Shown: piece after piece, positions 1-10,781 of the stretch
Layout: every line of letters begins with the position of its first letter
How positions within the stretch are numbered: position 1 is the first letter of the stretch
The notes under the pieces: generated by a model
The model's database searches: none
Told to the model about the DNA's origin: nothing
What the model saw: the letters and a program-made list of their open reading frames with translations, nothing else
NCBI GenBank assembly: GCA_031769625.1
Contig: JAUIMM010000115.1
Coordinates: 12,322,501-12,386,500 of the forward strand
DNA length: 64,000 nt
From: Taudactylus pleione
Lineage: Eukaryota; Chordata; Amphibia; Anura; Myobatrachidae
Direction of reading: 5' to 3'
Translations under genes and position numbers: made by a program

Positions 1-149
1 GAATAGCAATTGTTTTAGGAATGCTGAACTTCCTGTTCTTCATTAAAGGTTTTAATAAATGCCAAAGTAAAGTGACTAGAGCCACATAAGAATTGTAGGA
101 GATAATTACTTGCATCCTGCTACCTAACAAGTGCACATATGCCTCAATG

Positions 150-603
150 TACCGTGGGCATGACTCAGGATGTACGCCAATGCCATCACAGCTGCAATCC
201 CATACGCTGCAGCTCTGCAAAAACATGAAAATATCTCTGACACAGAGGAATGTATTGAGACACCGACCTGCATCGGTCTCAGATCCTACGATAATGTACT
301 TCTGAGTAGCTCCATGGTCGTGCAAAATAGCCGCAGGAACGGACGCCAGAGCCATTTTTACATTGTACGATATAGCAGACGCAGGTAATGACACATCCAG
401 AAAATGGCTATGACAAGCCTGCGGTCTTTTCCGCCACTCCCAGTTACCTCCCACAAATGCTCCCTGCCTGTCAATCACACTAAATAGTTGCTGCGTGTGA
501 CTACGGTAACGTACCTTGTTGCATGCACAGTGCATGATTGCCGATTATCGCTCAATTGTGTAAACATCGGAATAGCGTACATCTCTGAATCAGACACTGG
601 GCA
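150..603 (+). mobile_element. Non-autonomous inverted-repeat element, copy 1 of family A
   Basis: The left end (TGACTCAGGATGTACGCC) is an imperfect inverted match to the right end, whose reverse complement reads TGATTCAGAGATGTACGC. The interior is shared, in order, with the opposite-strand copy near 51334-51800: CGGACGCCAGAGCCATTTTTA, then TCCGCCACTCCC, then CCCTGCCTGTCAATCA, then GATTATCGCTCAA. No transposase is visible. The small open frame inside is a chance reading through the repeat. Confidence 0.6.
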
Positions 604-1257
604 CACAGGAATTCTATCATGCTTAAACTTTTACCTATGTATTTGTGCATGCAACAAAAGATTACTTTGATGATCATTTGACCAAGTTGTATTAATGCAA
701 GAAAATGACTGATGATCTGGACTGTTAGCGTGGATTCTCTAATCATCACTCTACAGTGACCTGTGAGGATATGACAGAAACCACATTTCACATGTAGGAT
801 TACCTCCATTTCCCTTGGCCATGTGCTCAGTAATGGGTTGAGAGTCGTGTCTGACACTTTTATCTGTCATGATGGTAGCAGAGACACTGTATGTTGAGTC
901 AGCAGAAGCTCTCTCTAGCACTGCAAATGAAGAGGCATATGTCAATATTACAGGAGACAGCTGAGCACAACTCACATTATTTGAATAATTTGCATAAACA
1001 GTCATATAAGGCCAATGGCTAGTGGAAAAACTCAAGCGCTACGAGTCTACAGTACCACACCAATGTTCTAAAAAAAGACTAAACAGAGACCAAATATACT
1101 TAATATAATTTGTCAGAGCTATGCATTAGGTTTGATATAAAGACAAAAGAAACATACATACAAAAAAAGCAAACAAGAAATTAAAACTACGTTACTTAGA
1201 ATTCTACAATTACTAGACTCACTGGGGCTGATATAGAAAATAAGTCAGTTGTGCTCC
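604..1257. other. Unannotated AT-rich sequence
   Basis: I see no gene, no inverted-repeat ends and no tandem structure here. The open frames are short and overlap on both strands without any recognisable motif. Confidence 0.5.
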
Positions 1258-1530
1258 TGAGCCAAGCTTATGCACCAGCAAGTGCATAATGCGGGGTCCT
1301 ATGCAGATCAGTCGCAAGTCGCATCTCAACTTGTGTCTGAAGGGGCAAAACTGGGTGGCAACAGGCCATTTGCTCATAGGCAACATTTAGACAAGGAGAG
1401 TCAAGGGTGTGTCAATGGAATTGCAGGCTATGCAGAGACATGCCAGTAAATACGGTTGTTTTCAGAACAATCTTTTACTACAGGGGATAGGACTGGTGCA
1501 ATTGCACAGTGATAAATGTGAAACCAAGCA
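1258..1530 (+). repeat. Dispersed repeat family B, copy 1
   Basis: The order GGTGGCAACAGGCCATTTGC, TCATAGGCAAC, then an AATTGCAGGCTATG-like block, then CTTTTACTACAGGGGATAGG recurs in diverged form at about 9610-9860 and 54470-54760. No terminal repeats or coding capacity are visible, so the class is unknown. Confidence 0.4.
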
Positions 1531-1747
1531 CAAGGAGATATAGATATATACTTACACACACACATACAATAACCCTACAATTGTTGCAGTTTCTGGCCTG
1601 AAGAGCTGGTGAGTGCTCTAATTTTGTTTTTGAGTAGCCTGAAGACTATTTATGAAGTGCTATTTTGAGGTGCACTCAAGCAGATGTAATAAGTATGTGT
1701 GTTTGCACTACAGTTGACTCTAGAACCCCCCACACACATATAGTGGC

Positions 1748-2700
1748 TTCTTTATTAGGCACAGTACTGGTTAGGACCCCCCTTTTTTTCTCATAGGCAG
1801 CCTAAATTCTTTTGGTATACATTCAACATTGATTTTGGCCCATGTTCAATTGCTGCGAATTTGACGGCTGCACATTCATGCTGCAAATTTCCCATTCCAC
1901 AACATCCCAAAGGTGCTCTACTGGATAGAGATCTGGGGACTGTGGAGCCCATTGCAGTACACTGAAATCATTGTCATGTTAGTGGAACCAGCATGAGATG
2001 TGCGCTTTGTGACATGGCAAGTTGTCCTACAGGAAGTAGCCATTAGCAGATAGGCAGACTGTGGCCATAAAATAAATACACATGTTCTGCAACAATACTC
2101 AGGTATGCTGTGATATTTAAGCAACGCTCAAAATGAAATTACCGGGCCTAATACGTTCCAATAAAGAATTCCCCAACCATTTTCACCATCAGCAGCATAA
2201 ACCTGTGACACAAGGCAGTGCAGAATCATGGATTCATGTTGTTTATAACAAATCCTGACCCTGTCAGTTGCATGTTGCAGCAGCAATTGAGATCGGACAG
2301 ACCAGGCAATTCTTTTTTTAAATCTGTCCAGTTTTGGTGAGCCCGTGCCTACAGTAGCCTAGGGTTCTTGTTCTTAAGTGCTGTGTATTTAGAGATACTC
2401 ATAGAACTGACACTCACTGGATTTTTCTTTTTCTTTAGTTTTGTGCACTATTCCTTGTATACTGTAGAAATTGCGGTGTGTGAAAATCCCAGAAGATCAG
2501 CAGTTTCAGATCTACTCAAATCATCCTTTTTGGCACAATTAATCATTTCACTGTCAAAGGCACTTATTATAGATCCCATTTCTTTTGGTATTTGGTCTGA
2601 ACAATAACTGAACCACTTGACCAAGTCTGCAAGTTTTTATACACTGGGTTGCTGCCACAACTTGTTTATTAGATATTTACATTAAATAAAGTGACCACAG
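1748..2700 (-). mobile_element. Tc1/mariner DNA transposon relic
   Basis: The outer ends read TTTATTAGGCAC on the left and ATTAAATAAAGTG on the right, matching the CCTAATAAAGTGG-type ends of Tc1-like elements known from fish and frogs. Read on the minus strand, about 1900-1960 encodes WAPQSPDLYPVEHLWDVVE, the diagnostic block before the last catalytic acidic residue of Tc1 transposases. Further pieces follow in the expected order: a degenerate QDN-PCHKA block near 2000, a CTCACCAAAACTGG linker near 2335, and an N-terminal helix-turn-helix remnant near 2490-2560. At about 950 bp the element is shorter than the usual 1.2-1.3 kb. Frame breaks and a central deletion make it dead. Confidence 0.85.
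1895..2600 (-). pseudogene. Decayed Tc1-family transposase
   Basis: This is the coding remnant inside the Tc1 relic. The C-terminal DDE-domain segment is still legible (PQSPDLYPVEHLWD, minus strand near 1900-1955). The rest is scattered over at least two frames with stops, and the block between the DNA-binding domain and the first catalytic Asp is largely missing. The family protein would bind the terminal repeats and cut and paste at TA dinucleotides in the nucleus. This copy cannot encode an active enzyme. Confidence 0.8.
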
Positions 2701-3079
2701 CATGCGTATTTGTACAGATGTGTTCACGCATCCTCAAATTGCTCCAGTAAGCCATGTTAAATGCACCATAAAAACTGCAACGAAGCTGCGCCATACATCT
2801 TTTTCACTCAGTATTTTAATCAGTTTGCATATTGTTTGCAAAGCTAATGTGACAAAATGACAAGGTGCGCATACCCTGTACACCACTAGTGTATTTGCAG
2901 GCGATTGCTGTGTGAAAAAGATGCAAATCTGAGAAAAAAGGCAAGAGACCGAGGGACGGATATGATTTAGCCACGCCATACATCACGCCCCCCAACATTG
3001 TGCAAAGTTACACTGCCATGTTTGAGGAAAAAGTGTAAAATACTGAGTCCACAGTACATTATAAGTCTTTTGGTAAGTG
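2701..3079. other. Unannotated sequence
   Basis: AT-rich DNA between the Tc1 relic and a hairpin-rich stretch. No gene or repeat ends recognised. Confidence 0.4.
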
Positions 3080-3480
3080 GCTGCGGTGCGAAAAGACATC
3101 CCGCTGCCCCTCACATGAATGCCGGTGTTGGTAATGCCGGTATGCATGATGAGCGTTGCAAAAGGACCGTTCACTCGGTAAGAGCGGCCCTTCGTGATAG
3201 AGGGACTTCTGGGTCTATGATCCAGAAGCCCCTCTGGCGTCCTTCTGCGCATGTGCAGAAAGACAAACGTGCCGCTGAGGGTGCTGGGAGGGATCCTGAT
3301 TGGATCCCTCTCACAGCAGTCTCCCGATAGAAGCCCATAGGCTTATGCCATCAGGAAGATGGCATTGCACTCCGGGGCTTGGTTGCGGTGGGTAATGCAG
3401 TCACATCCGCATTTTCGGGGTTTGACCGCATTTCTACCCTTGCGGCATCTCGTCCACTATGCGATGCAAAAAAGATGCTG
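3080..3480. repeat. Hairpin-rich repeat, boundaries uncertain
   Basis: A GC-richer island with successive inverted repeats. Examples are CTTCTGG paired with CCAGAAG near 3208-3236, GAGGGATCC paired with GGATCCCTC around a TGATT loop near 3288-3311, and an imperfect stem around GCGCATGTGC near 3250. The style matches the hairpin-chain elements at 7606 and 10196, but I could not see its terminal repeats. Confidence 0.4.
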
Positions 3481-3550
3481 AAATGTGAAAGTACAAAACT
3501 AACCATCTGTGGTGCTGTGTCTAAGCGCCATATAGTGTAAAACTCTAGGG

Positions 3551-3733
3551 CAGTGATTCCCAACCTCGGTCCTTGGCACACTAAGAGTCCTGGTTTTAGT
3601 GATATCCATGCTTAAGCACAGATGGTTAAATCAAAATAACTAAGGTACTAATTAAGTCACCTGTGCTCAACTATGGCTATCCTTAAAACCTGGACTGTTA
3701 GTGTGCCTTGAGGACCGTGGTTGGGAACGCCTG
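3551..3733 (+). mobile_element. hAT-type MITE (CAGTGATTCCCAACC family)
   Basis: The near-palindromic 183-bp element begins CAGTGATTCCCAACCTCGG and ends in the imperfect inverse. It is flanked by perfect 8-bp duplications CTCTAGGG at 3543-3550 and 3734-3741. An 8-bp duplication with CA...TG-like ends is the hAT signature. A second copy lies at 56218-56402. Confidence 0.85.
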
Positions 3734-3741
3734 CTCTAGGG

Positions 3742-4400
3742 GTATGAGGGCCCATCTGTATCTCTCTCTCTCTCTCTATGTTCTGTACATTTCAGCTTCA
3801 ACGCAACTTGTTGCTTCCCATTCAGAACGAACAGGAAGACATTTGCTAAAAGTATTTCCTTATCGAGAAGAGAATGTGACTGTTGGCTAGATCCACGCAT
3901 GATGTATCACAGTCACCATACACAACACCATCTCTTCTAATTGTGCTCTATTGGCAATTATACACACCAATGTGCTTTGCAACATGAGTGTAACAACAAT
4001 TCTGTACAATGCAAATCAGCCGGACGTTGCTAGGAATCGTTATTTGTTTTACAGTGCAGCCTCCTCTTCTGTGACTATTGAGTAAGAATCAAGCTGTGAG
4101 CTTAGGATGTGATAATGTGAAAGTACTCACCAATGTATCACCTCTCCTGTCTGCTCTAAGGTGTTATTTGGGAAGTAACTGAGTCCATTGTGAAATTAGT
4201 AATTGAGTGTTTAAAGAATTGACTCTGACATTCACTCAACAATAGCTTGGAAGAGAGAGGAGAGACCTACTAGGATGAGGAATGTAAGAAAGCATGCATC
4301 TGTATTCAGCACACTGTGTGGCAGTATAATCAATGTCTATAGATAAAATGTGGAATTTCAACTTTTTCGTATGGTTCTATGCAGCTAACGTCAGAATAAA
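3742..4400. other. Unannotated sequence with a short CT repeat
   Basis: Contains a (TC)n run at about 3758-3776, otherwise non-repetitive AT-rich DNA. No coding motif found. Confidence 0.4.
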
Positions 4401-4712
4401 GCGGGCATACACGGTGCGATGGCACCGTGCGACATGACGGGGGATCCGACATATCGGACGGTCCCCACACACGGTGCGATCGGGTGGCCAACCACCTGAT
4501 ATGCCGGCTCCCCCTTCCATACCCGCATAGTGCTGCATGGGATCGCACATCGCATCCCCTGATCGACAGATCCTGCAGTAAGATCAGAGGGTGCGATGTA
4601 CGACCCCACGGGTGCGCACTCGGTCCGACATCAGGCCCATACATGGTGTGATATAGCGGCCAAATTGCACCAATCTATCGGATCGGCTGCTTTATCGCAC
4701 AGTGTATGGCCT
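4401..4712 (+). mobile_element. MITE with GGCCATACAC-type ends, copy 1
   Basis: Left end GCGGGCATACACGGTGCGAT and right end (inverted) CAGGCCATACACTGTGCGAT form terminal inverted repeats. The interior (ATGGGATCG, ACGACCCCACGGG) matches the same-orientation copy at 43075-43400. No coding capacity. The target duplication could not be defined with certainty. Confidence 0.75.
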
Positions 4713-5563
4713 GGATAACTGCAACTTTATGTTCATCAATCTATTAATGCTTCTATAAAAACAGAACATCAGGAAACAAGAGGATGCAGGCAGGGCCACA
4801 AACGTTGGGAGGAGTGAGAAGGGAAACAGCGCCTGACTAACTGCAGCTACAGTTCTGAGTCATTTAGACGATGAAACCAAAGTACACACACACTCTCACA
4901 CACATTCATCTGCCTTATGGGGTCACAGACATCTCCCATTGATGTCAAGTTTGCTACTCTGGAGCTTTCTCTATAGAATAAATGGAAAGGAGCATCCTGG
5001 GCTCAGAAGGCACAGGAAGGAGAACAACCAGAACATGTAACCCAAAGAATGTGATTTTAAGCCAGAATAAACCCTTTGCTGCCAATGCTGCCCCAGTATA
5101 CAACAGGTTAAGTTCTGGGCAAATTGTGACATGTAAGTCAAGCAAGTCAGTGAAGCAGTGCAAGGATTAAACATCCTGGTTTTCCATGCATAAGGGTGCC
5201 AATTAACCCAGCAGTGATGACACCGGGCCTTTTGTTTCCCTTCGAGTGATGTGTGTGTGTGTTTTTTTTAACGTCTGACAAAGGTGCCTTTCTGCTTTAG
5301 TTCATCTCTGTTTAGCTGATTAACCAATTATATGCTAGGACTCAAAGAGATGGATGTTTAAAAAGTGAACATGACCAGCCACTGGGTGCCGTATTCATTT
5401 TTTTAGTTGCCAACATTTTAGAACAATTTCCAGGGATGCTGGAGGCGGAATAGAGTAACTTAAGCCCTCTACAAGCAACACAGTCAAGAGAGACCTTGGT
5501 GCTTCTCTAATCCCAAGTGTGACATGTTATCTGAATATGGTGACAAGGGAATTTTTGGACTTT
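4713..5563. other. Unannotated sequence
   Basis: AT-rich unique-looking DNA with a short (CA) stretch near 4885 and (GT)n/T-run near 5250-5270. The overlapping open frames at 4954-5174 on both strands carry no recognisable domain. Confidence 0.4.
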
Positions 5564-6162
5564 GGCCCTCATTCAGAGCCGCTCGTTAGCGGCAGTACGC
5601 TCGTTCCGAGCGATGTTTGCACATCTGCGCATGCGTACGGTTTTTAGTACGCATGCGCGAACCAGTCAGTGCGGCCGAAAATCGTTTGTACGCTATATAG
5701 CGAGTGCCTGCTATTTTGAGTGACAGAATGAGGCGTATGTGGGTGGTAACAGGGGAAGGTGCTTGAAAATGGGGAGTGGAGATCCGAACGCAGGCGTGCT
5801 TAAAGGTCAAAACGGGCGTTTTATGGGTGTGTATATTTAAAACAGCAGCGTCATTGTCCACGTCACTGGGTTATTTTATAGCCAGAACTGCTCGCAAATT
5901 TGTGGTAGCAAATACCAACCACAAGAATAGCGAGCAGTTCATACGCTGGTCGATGTACTCGATTAATCTAATAAATAGCGGACATGACGTATGGTGTGAG
6001 CGGCCAGGGGGCGTTTTTAACAAATAAACGAGCGTATGTTTTGCTCGCTCGTTCAGACTTAGAGGTGTGAACAGACTGCAATGTGCGTACGGATCATTTG
6101 AATAGCCACCCCTTGTTTTTAAACGAACGACCGCAAATAGCGAACGGCTCTGAATGAGGGCC
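5564..6162 (+). mobile_element. PIF/Harbinger-like non-autonomous element, 599 bp
   Basis: The two ends are perfect 18-bp inverted repeats (GGCCCTCATTCAGAGCCG at 5564-5581, its complement at 6145-6162), flanked by TTT on both sides, fitting a 3-bp target duplication. Inside is a hairpin with 12-bp arms GCGCATGCGTAC (5627-5638) and its complement (5647-5658). No transposase is encoded. Perfect ends suggest a fairly recent insertion. Confidence 0.85.
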
Positions 6163-6576
6163 TTTATTCTTCATTCAGTATTAACCTCTGACACCCAGAG
6201 AAAGAGGGATACCGATTTATACATGCATCCAAAATACAATAGAATTTGTACTATACATTAAGTTATTTTAAAATAGGGACAGGTCACTGGAAATTAAGGT
6301 TGGCATTTCTGCATGTTAATAGTATAGATTTTAATATTACCCATATCACTCTACATGAAATGGTTCAGTCTGATTCTTCCTCATTATTTAGTAACTGGAG
6401 CTTCATCAACCAATTACTAATAAAAAATTTTAAAATCGATTAACTAAGCACATGTAGCTGCAATTAGAAAATAAGTACAAACAGAACTTGATCATTTTGT
6501 ACTGGATGAAATAGGGAATGATGAGAGGAATATATAAGGAAAGTACTCCTGTTGACCACACACAGACAGATCTTGT
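6163..6576. other. Unannotated AT-rich sequence
   Basis: No gene, tandem or inverted structure recognised. Confidence 0.4.
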
Positions 6577-6985
6577 TGGGATGTAGTTAGCAGACCGGCA
6601 GCCGGGATGCCGCCGGTCTAATACCTGGCGCTGAAAGTCCGACACAGGATTTAAGATGGGCGTCGAAATACCGACGCCTACCTTAATCCCGGCGCCGGAA
6701 TACACACAAGACGCCAGCCTGAACGAGGTAAGGTTTAGGTAGCATAGCGGGGTTAGTTTTAAGTTTTTTTGGGGGGGGGGGGGGGTTTGGGTTAGGCACT
6801 AACGGGGAGGGTTAGGGTGCAGGGTGAGTAGAATTAGGCTACAAGAAGGGAGGGTTAGGGGGGGGAAGAGGAAGTATACTTACCCAACCCGTTGGGATAC
6901 CGTCCATCGGGATGCCGTCATCTGTATTTTGAGAGGAGGCTTCCCGACTGCCAGTATTACATACCCATTCCGATCTGGTTGCATG
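6577..6985 (+). mobile_element. Inverted-repeat element with GGTTAG-rich core (family C)
   Basis: The outer parts contain opposed CGGCAGCCGGGATGCCG-like and CCCGACTGCC-like blocks. The centre (about 6725-6865) is a degenerate run of GGGTTAGG/GGTTAGGCACTAA units with a poly-G tract at 6770-6785. The same architecture occurs at 18366-18990 and, with different ends, at 29320-29680. Confidence 0.6.
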
Positions 6986-7220
6986 GCTTATCATGGAACA
7001 AATATGGTGACAAAATGTGTTAGATCAACTGTACAGATCTAGTTAGTTGGCGGTCATGGTTGTCCCTGGATCACAGAAGACCTCCAATGCAGTGCAGTCA
7101 GCTGATGAGTATACCCTCATTCTGTCGTTTATTACTGACGTGTCCTTTATGCAGATAATAAATCCACACATGTACAGTATGTATGACAAATGACATGGGA
7201 ACATTAAATCGCAGTTTTTC

Positions 7221-7430
7221 CCATAACTAAATCTAGGCTGTGTACACCAACCTAGTTAGCGATGCGTCTCGGCGGGTTGCATACACACTTGCCGATGCCG
7301 GGACCGACATCATTAGAAAGGGCTATGGTGCAGTGTTGCCTGTCGAACCTGCATGCAGGTCCGACGGCCAAGTCGCTGACGTTTGCGCGGGAGCGCACAT
7401 TGTCAGTGACATTGAGGGTACACACTAGAC
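7221..7430 (+). repeat. Partial MITE with GTACACAC-type motifs
   Basis: Contains GCATACACACTTGCCGATG, a GACCTGCATGCAGG-like palindrome near 7348-7365, and ends GGGTACACACTAGA. It resembles the other TACACAC-ended elements at 14143, 38904 and 45054. It stops abruptly against the element starting at 7431. Confidence 0.4.
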
Positions 7431-8307
7431 CAGTGGCGTCACAAGGGGGTGTGGGCCGCACCCGGGTGTCACCCGCCGAGGCGTGACACCAAGGTGCAGA
7501 CTCCCCCTCAGTAACAGGAGCCGGGTGCTGCACTGTAGCATTAAGTGCAGCACTCGGCTCCTGTCACAGTGAGGAAGATGGCACTGCCCTGCCGGTAGGG
7601 TCTAGGGGCCTGATTCAGACCCGCTCGCGTGCGCTGAGCGCTCGCAAGCGGGTCGATGGTGCCCTAGTGCGCATGCGCACGATGGAGGCAGCTCCGTCGT
7701 GCGCATGCGCGAGACCCGGCTAGCGACAGGGAAGCCGTCGCTCCGGGTCTCGCACCAAAGGGGGCATGCGGTCGATGGTGAGTGACAGCACGCCCCCTTT
7801 GGTGGGCGTGCCGGTGGCGTGGCTGCCAGACGGAGGCGTTCCCATGGGAACGCCTACCGTCTGGGTCCGGCCCCACTGACATCACTAGTGATGTCAGTGG
7901 AAGTGATTTTGGCTCTGATAGAGCCAAAATCACTCCAGGGCTTGCGGTCACCGAGACCCTACCGCAGGGTCTCGTCGCAAGCCCGATGGACCATCTTTTT
8001 GGCCGCTCGCATATGCTGTGGGTGGTCACCCTCAGCTATTCGAGCGGCCAGGTGGCCGCTCCAAGTTTAGGTAGGAGGGCCCAGATTCAGAGCGAGCGCT
8101 CTGGTCAGAGCCCTAGATTCCCTTCGCGGAGCCCTGCCTCACCCCCCACCACCCCATTGATAACCATGGGCTGGGGTTCCGGCCGCAAGGCCACCCCCTT
8201 CCCAAAGACCACGCCCCTTTCGCCGAGGCCACATCCCCTTTTTGGAAGCACCGGGCGCATGGCATCCCTCCCCGCACCGGGTGTTACCGTGGGGAGGGAC
8301 GCCACAG
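7431..8307 (+). mobile_element. hAT-like GC-rich element, split by an inserted element
   Basis: The left part (7431-7605) starts CAGTGGCGTCACAAGGGGG and contains CCGGGTGTCACCC. The right part (8114-8307) contains CACCGGGTGTTACC and ends GACGCCACAG, giving short inverted ends CAGTGGCGTC and CTGTGGCGTC. The two halves are separated by the 508-bp hairpin-chain element at 7606-8113. No target duplication is clear, so the class is tentative. Confidence 0.5.
7606..8113 (+). mobile_element. Hairpin-chain Harbinger-like element, copy 1 (508 bp)
   Basis: Starts GGGCCTGATTCAGACCCG and is flanked by TAG (7603-7605 and 8114-8116), a 3-bp duplication. The interior is a chain of at least seven hairpins: an arm pair around GTGCGCATGCGCACGATGG (about 7668-7711), GCACCAAAGGGGGC/CCCCCTTTGGTG (about 7752-7803), a stem around CCCATGGG (7827-7863), a perfect 28-bp palindrome (7873-7900), AGTGATTTTGGCTC with its complement and a 5-base loop (7902-7934), GCTTGCG/CGCAAGC (about 7940-7982), and GGCCGCTCG/CGAGCGGCC (about 8000-8050). 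The 187-aa open frame across it is an artefact of palindromic GC-rich DNA. Confidence 0.8.
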
Positions 8308-8345
8308 ACGATGTGCCAGATATGTCTACTATGTACCTGGTGTAA

Positions 8346-8521
8346 GGCAATGAATGTCCCTATTGCATCAATCTATAACAATACTGATATTACCATATGG
8401 GCTCATTTATACATATGCACAGGAAACATGCACTTTAGATATGTTTTAGTGTTGTGATTTTACCAATATAATCTATCATACTGGCTATGTGTATTAACAA
8501 ATGAAAAATAGGTGGTTCTGT
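8346..8521. other. Unannotated short spacer
   Basis: AT-rich, no structure recognised. Confidence 0.4.
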
Positions 8522-8600
8522 CAAGATGTAGTTTAAATCCCGGCTGTCGGGATGCTGGTGCTGGAATCTCGACACCAGTCAGAAGTAGGGGGGGAGGGGG
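8522..8600 (+). repeat. Fragment of family C end
   Basis: AAATCCCGGCTGTCGGGATG and a TCTCGACACCAG block resemble the terminal part of the GGTTAG-core elements at 6577 and 18366. It is truncated. Confidence 0.35.
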
Positions 8601-8722
8601 GTAGAGCAGGTAAATGAACGAGCCCTATGCGAGATCGCAATGATTTGAAGTCAGTAACGGTAAAACAATCATCATGACTTTATCATTGTTGACCAGTGGC
8701 AATGATTCGAATTCTCCTAGTG

Positions 8723-9063
8723 CAGCTGCTCCCAAACTGGGTGCCGCAGGACCCCTGAAAGGGGGCCATGGGTCGGTGGTCCAGTACAAAAAAAAAAAAA
8801 AAAAATTATATATTTTTTTTTTGGGTCAATGTGATAGGCAGAAACAGTGCTGGTGCTGCCAGTCATAAAATACATGTACAAACAGAAGCGCAACCCTGTC
8901 CAACACCACATAACTGAACCTAAGGATGACAGGTAAGCACACGTTATTTAATTTAATCATTTTTGCTGACTTTCTCAATAAGAAACTTTTGGCCTAGGGG
9001 TGCAATGAAAAAATATGCTGATACTCCTGGGCGCCTTTATTCAAATAAGTTTGAGAACCAGTA
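8723..9063 (+). mobile_element. hAT-type non-autonomous element
   Basis: Begins CAGCTGCTCCCAAACTGG and ends AAGTTTGAGAACCAGTAT, so the ends are inverted (TGCTCCCAAACT versus TGGTTCTCAAACT). The flanks TCCTAGTG and TACTAGTG agree at 6 of 8 positions, as expected for an old hAT duplication. The interior has a poly-A run at 8787-8806 facing a T-run. Confidence 0.65.
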
Positions 9064-9609
9064 TACTAGTGGGCTACACCCACTTCAGAGACCATCACAA
9101 CATGTGTCACTTGGTAAATATGCAGAGTTGTTGCAACCGGTTCATCGATTACATAAAAGACACATTTTTTTTTTCTTTCAGGTGACAGGTTACAGAATGT
9201 GAGACTGGAGACTGGTAGATATCGATGCTGCTGAACCAGAAAAGAATATAAAAAAGGAGATGACATAATCAATGCAGTTCCACAGGAAGTATTTTCCAAC
9301 CGACCTTCAACAACCAAACTGCTCCCCGACTGCTGGAAAGACTGGAACTGGCAGGGCCCAGTCGAAAAGCTTGCTGGCAGCATCCCTTTAATTCCTCCTC
9401 CAGCTGGGCACCAATACACTGCAGCCTGCCGAGAACAAGACACAAGATGTTCTTAGTCTGTATATTCTGTGACAAAGCAGCACATGTACAAAACATCACA
9501 ACAAACATGAGAGCCATAATTCTGTCATTCAGGTTTATATTGTGCACATCTATTACGGTTCAACTGAACCATCATTTAAGTCAAAGTTTTTTTTTGTTCT
9601 TTAAGTAAA
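9064..9609. other. Unannotated sequence
   Basis: Balanced, non-repetitive composition, especially 9270-9440. A 125-codon minus-strand frame covers it but shows no domain or splice context that I can defend. Confidence 0.35.
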
Positions 9610-9860
9610 ATACTGTGTGGGTGGCAACAGGGCATTTACGCATAGGCTAGGTTCAGTATGGGGAATGTAGTCGGAATTATGGGCTATGCTGTGTTACAGC
9701 TGAATCCCTTAGACCAGGTTTATGGATGGAGCAAGTATGTGCTGATAATAATGATGGCTATTTGAACAAGCCTACAGATCGGTGTGGTGCGGTCGCATAG
9801 ATATGCATACAACATGGCACATGGTTGAACATCTGCATTAAGTGCACACAGTGCAAGTGT
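9610..9860 (+). repeat. Dispersed repeat family B, copy 2
   Basis: GGTGGCAACAGGGCATTTACG, CATAGGCTAGG, AATTATGGGCTATG and AATAATGATGGCTAT follow the same order as 1258-1530 and 54470-54760. Confidence 0.4.
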
Positions 9861-10123
9861 AGTTGAGGCCAACTTGCGTGCTACTGTGAACTTTCCCCAA
9901 AATGTTTATACACCCAGCTTCATGAATATTGGTGATTGCTTTGTACAGGCACAGGTGGACAACTTTTTGTTAGAAACACCTATATAAAAACCAATTAATA
10001 CGAAAAGCCTATATGCTGTGGCATTAAGTCTAGCAATGTCTATAGGTGCTGGCGTGTTGTACAATTCTTCCTCAAAACTGCTCAAATTAAGTCTGGTTGA
10101 TGCTCTGTGGATAGGGACATTAG

Positions 10124-10195
10124 GGCAGATGTACTAAACTTGGAGAGAGATAAAGTACCAAACAATCAGCTCCTAACTGCCATTTTGCAAACACA
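10124..10195 (+). mobile_element. Palindromic MITE (GATGTACTAAA family), left half
   Basis: GCAGATGTACTAAACTTGG followed by AGATAAAGTACC and CAATCAGCTCCTAACTG is the left arm of the palindromic family seen whole at 28298-28466, 51015-51187 and 61571-61745. It is interrupted by the insertion at 10196, and part of the opposite arm resumes at 10740-10781. Confidence 0.7.
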
Positions 10196-10739
10196 GGGCC
10201 TGATTCAGAGCCGAACGCTCTGACCAGAGCGCTCGCTCTGAATCAGGGCCCTCCTCCCTAAAACTGGAGAGGCCTCCTGGCCGCTCGTATAGCTGTGGGT
10301 TACCACCCACAGCTATAGCGAGCGGCCATGATGATGGTCGCGATGGTCTTTGACCATCGCGACCATCAGGCTTGCGACGAGACCCTGCGGTAGGGTCTCA
10401 CTGCCGCAAGCCCAGGAGTGATTTTGTCTCTATCAGAGCCAAAATCACTCCCACTGACATCATTACTGATGTCAGTGGGGCCGGGCTCAGACGGTAGGCG
10501 TTCCCATGGGAACGCCTCCATCTGGCAGCCACGCCCCCAGCACGCCCACCAAAGGGGGCGTGCTGTCAGTCACCATCGACAGCACGCCCCCTTTGGTGCG
10601 AGACCCCGAGCGACGTATTCCTCGTCAGTCGCCGGGTCTCGTGCATGCGCATGACGGAGCTCCCTCCGTCGTGCGCATGCGGCAAACATCGACCCGCTTG
10701 CGAGCGTCCTTTGCTCGCGAGTGGGTCTGAATGACCCCC
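10196..10739 (-). mobile_element. Hairpin-chain Harbinger-like element, copy 2 (544 bp, inverted)
   Basis: Same family as 7606-8113 but in the opposite orientation. It opens GGGCCTGATTCAGAGCCG and closes CTGAATGACCCCC, with ACA on both sides as a 3-bp duplication. The same modules appear in reverse order: GGCCGCTCG stem (about 10278-10328), a 16-bp-arm hairpin GATGGTCGCGATGGTC with a 3-base loop (10333-10367), the GCTTGCG stem (10370-10410), AGTGATTTTG stem (10417-10449), the ACTGACATCA palindrome (about 10452-10479), the CCCATGGG stem (about 10488-10526), the GGGGGCGTGCTGTC stem (about 10548-10598), and a GCATGCGC arm pair (about 10643-10681). Confidence 0.8.
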
Positions 10740-10781
10740 ACAGTTTGTAACATGAGTTATGAGCTGATTAGTTGGTACTTT
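10740..10781 (+). mobile_element. Palindromic MITE, right-arm fragment after insertion
   Basis: ACAGTTTGTAACATGAG, then GAGCTGATTAGTTGGTAC, continues the palindromic element broken at 10195. It is then broken again by the element starting at 10782. Confidence 0.65.

Noticed and set aside
7782..8345. 187-codon plus-strand frame
   Set aside because: It runs through the hairpin-chain element and GC-rich hAT-like sequence; palindromic stems explain the opposing open frames.
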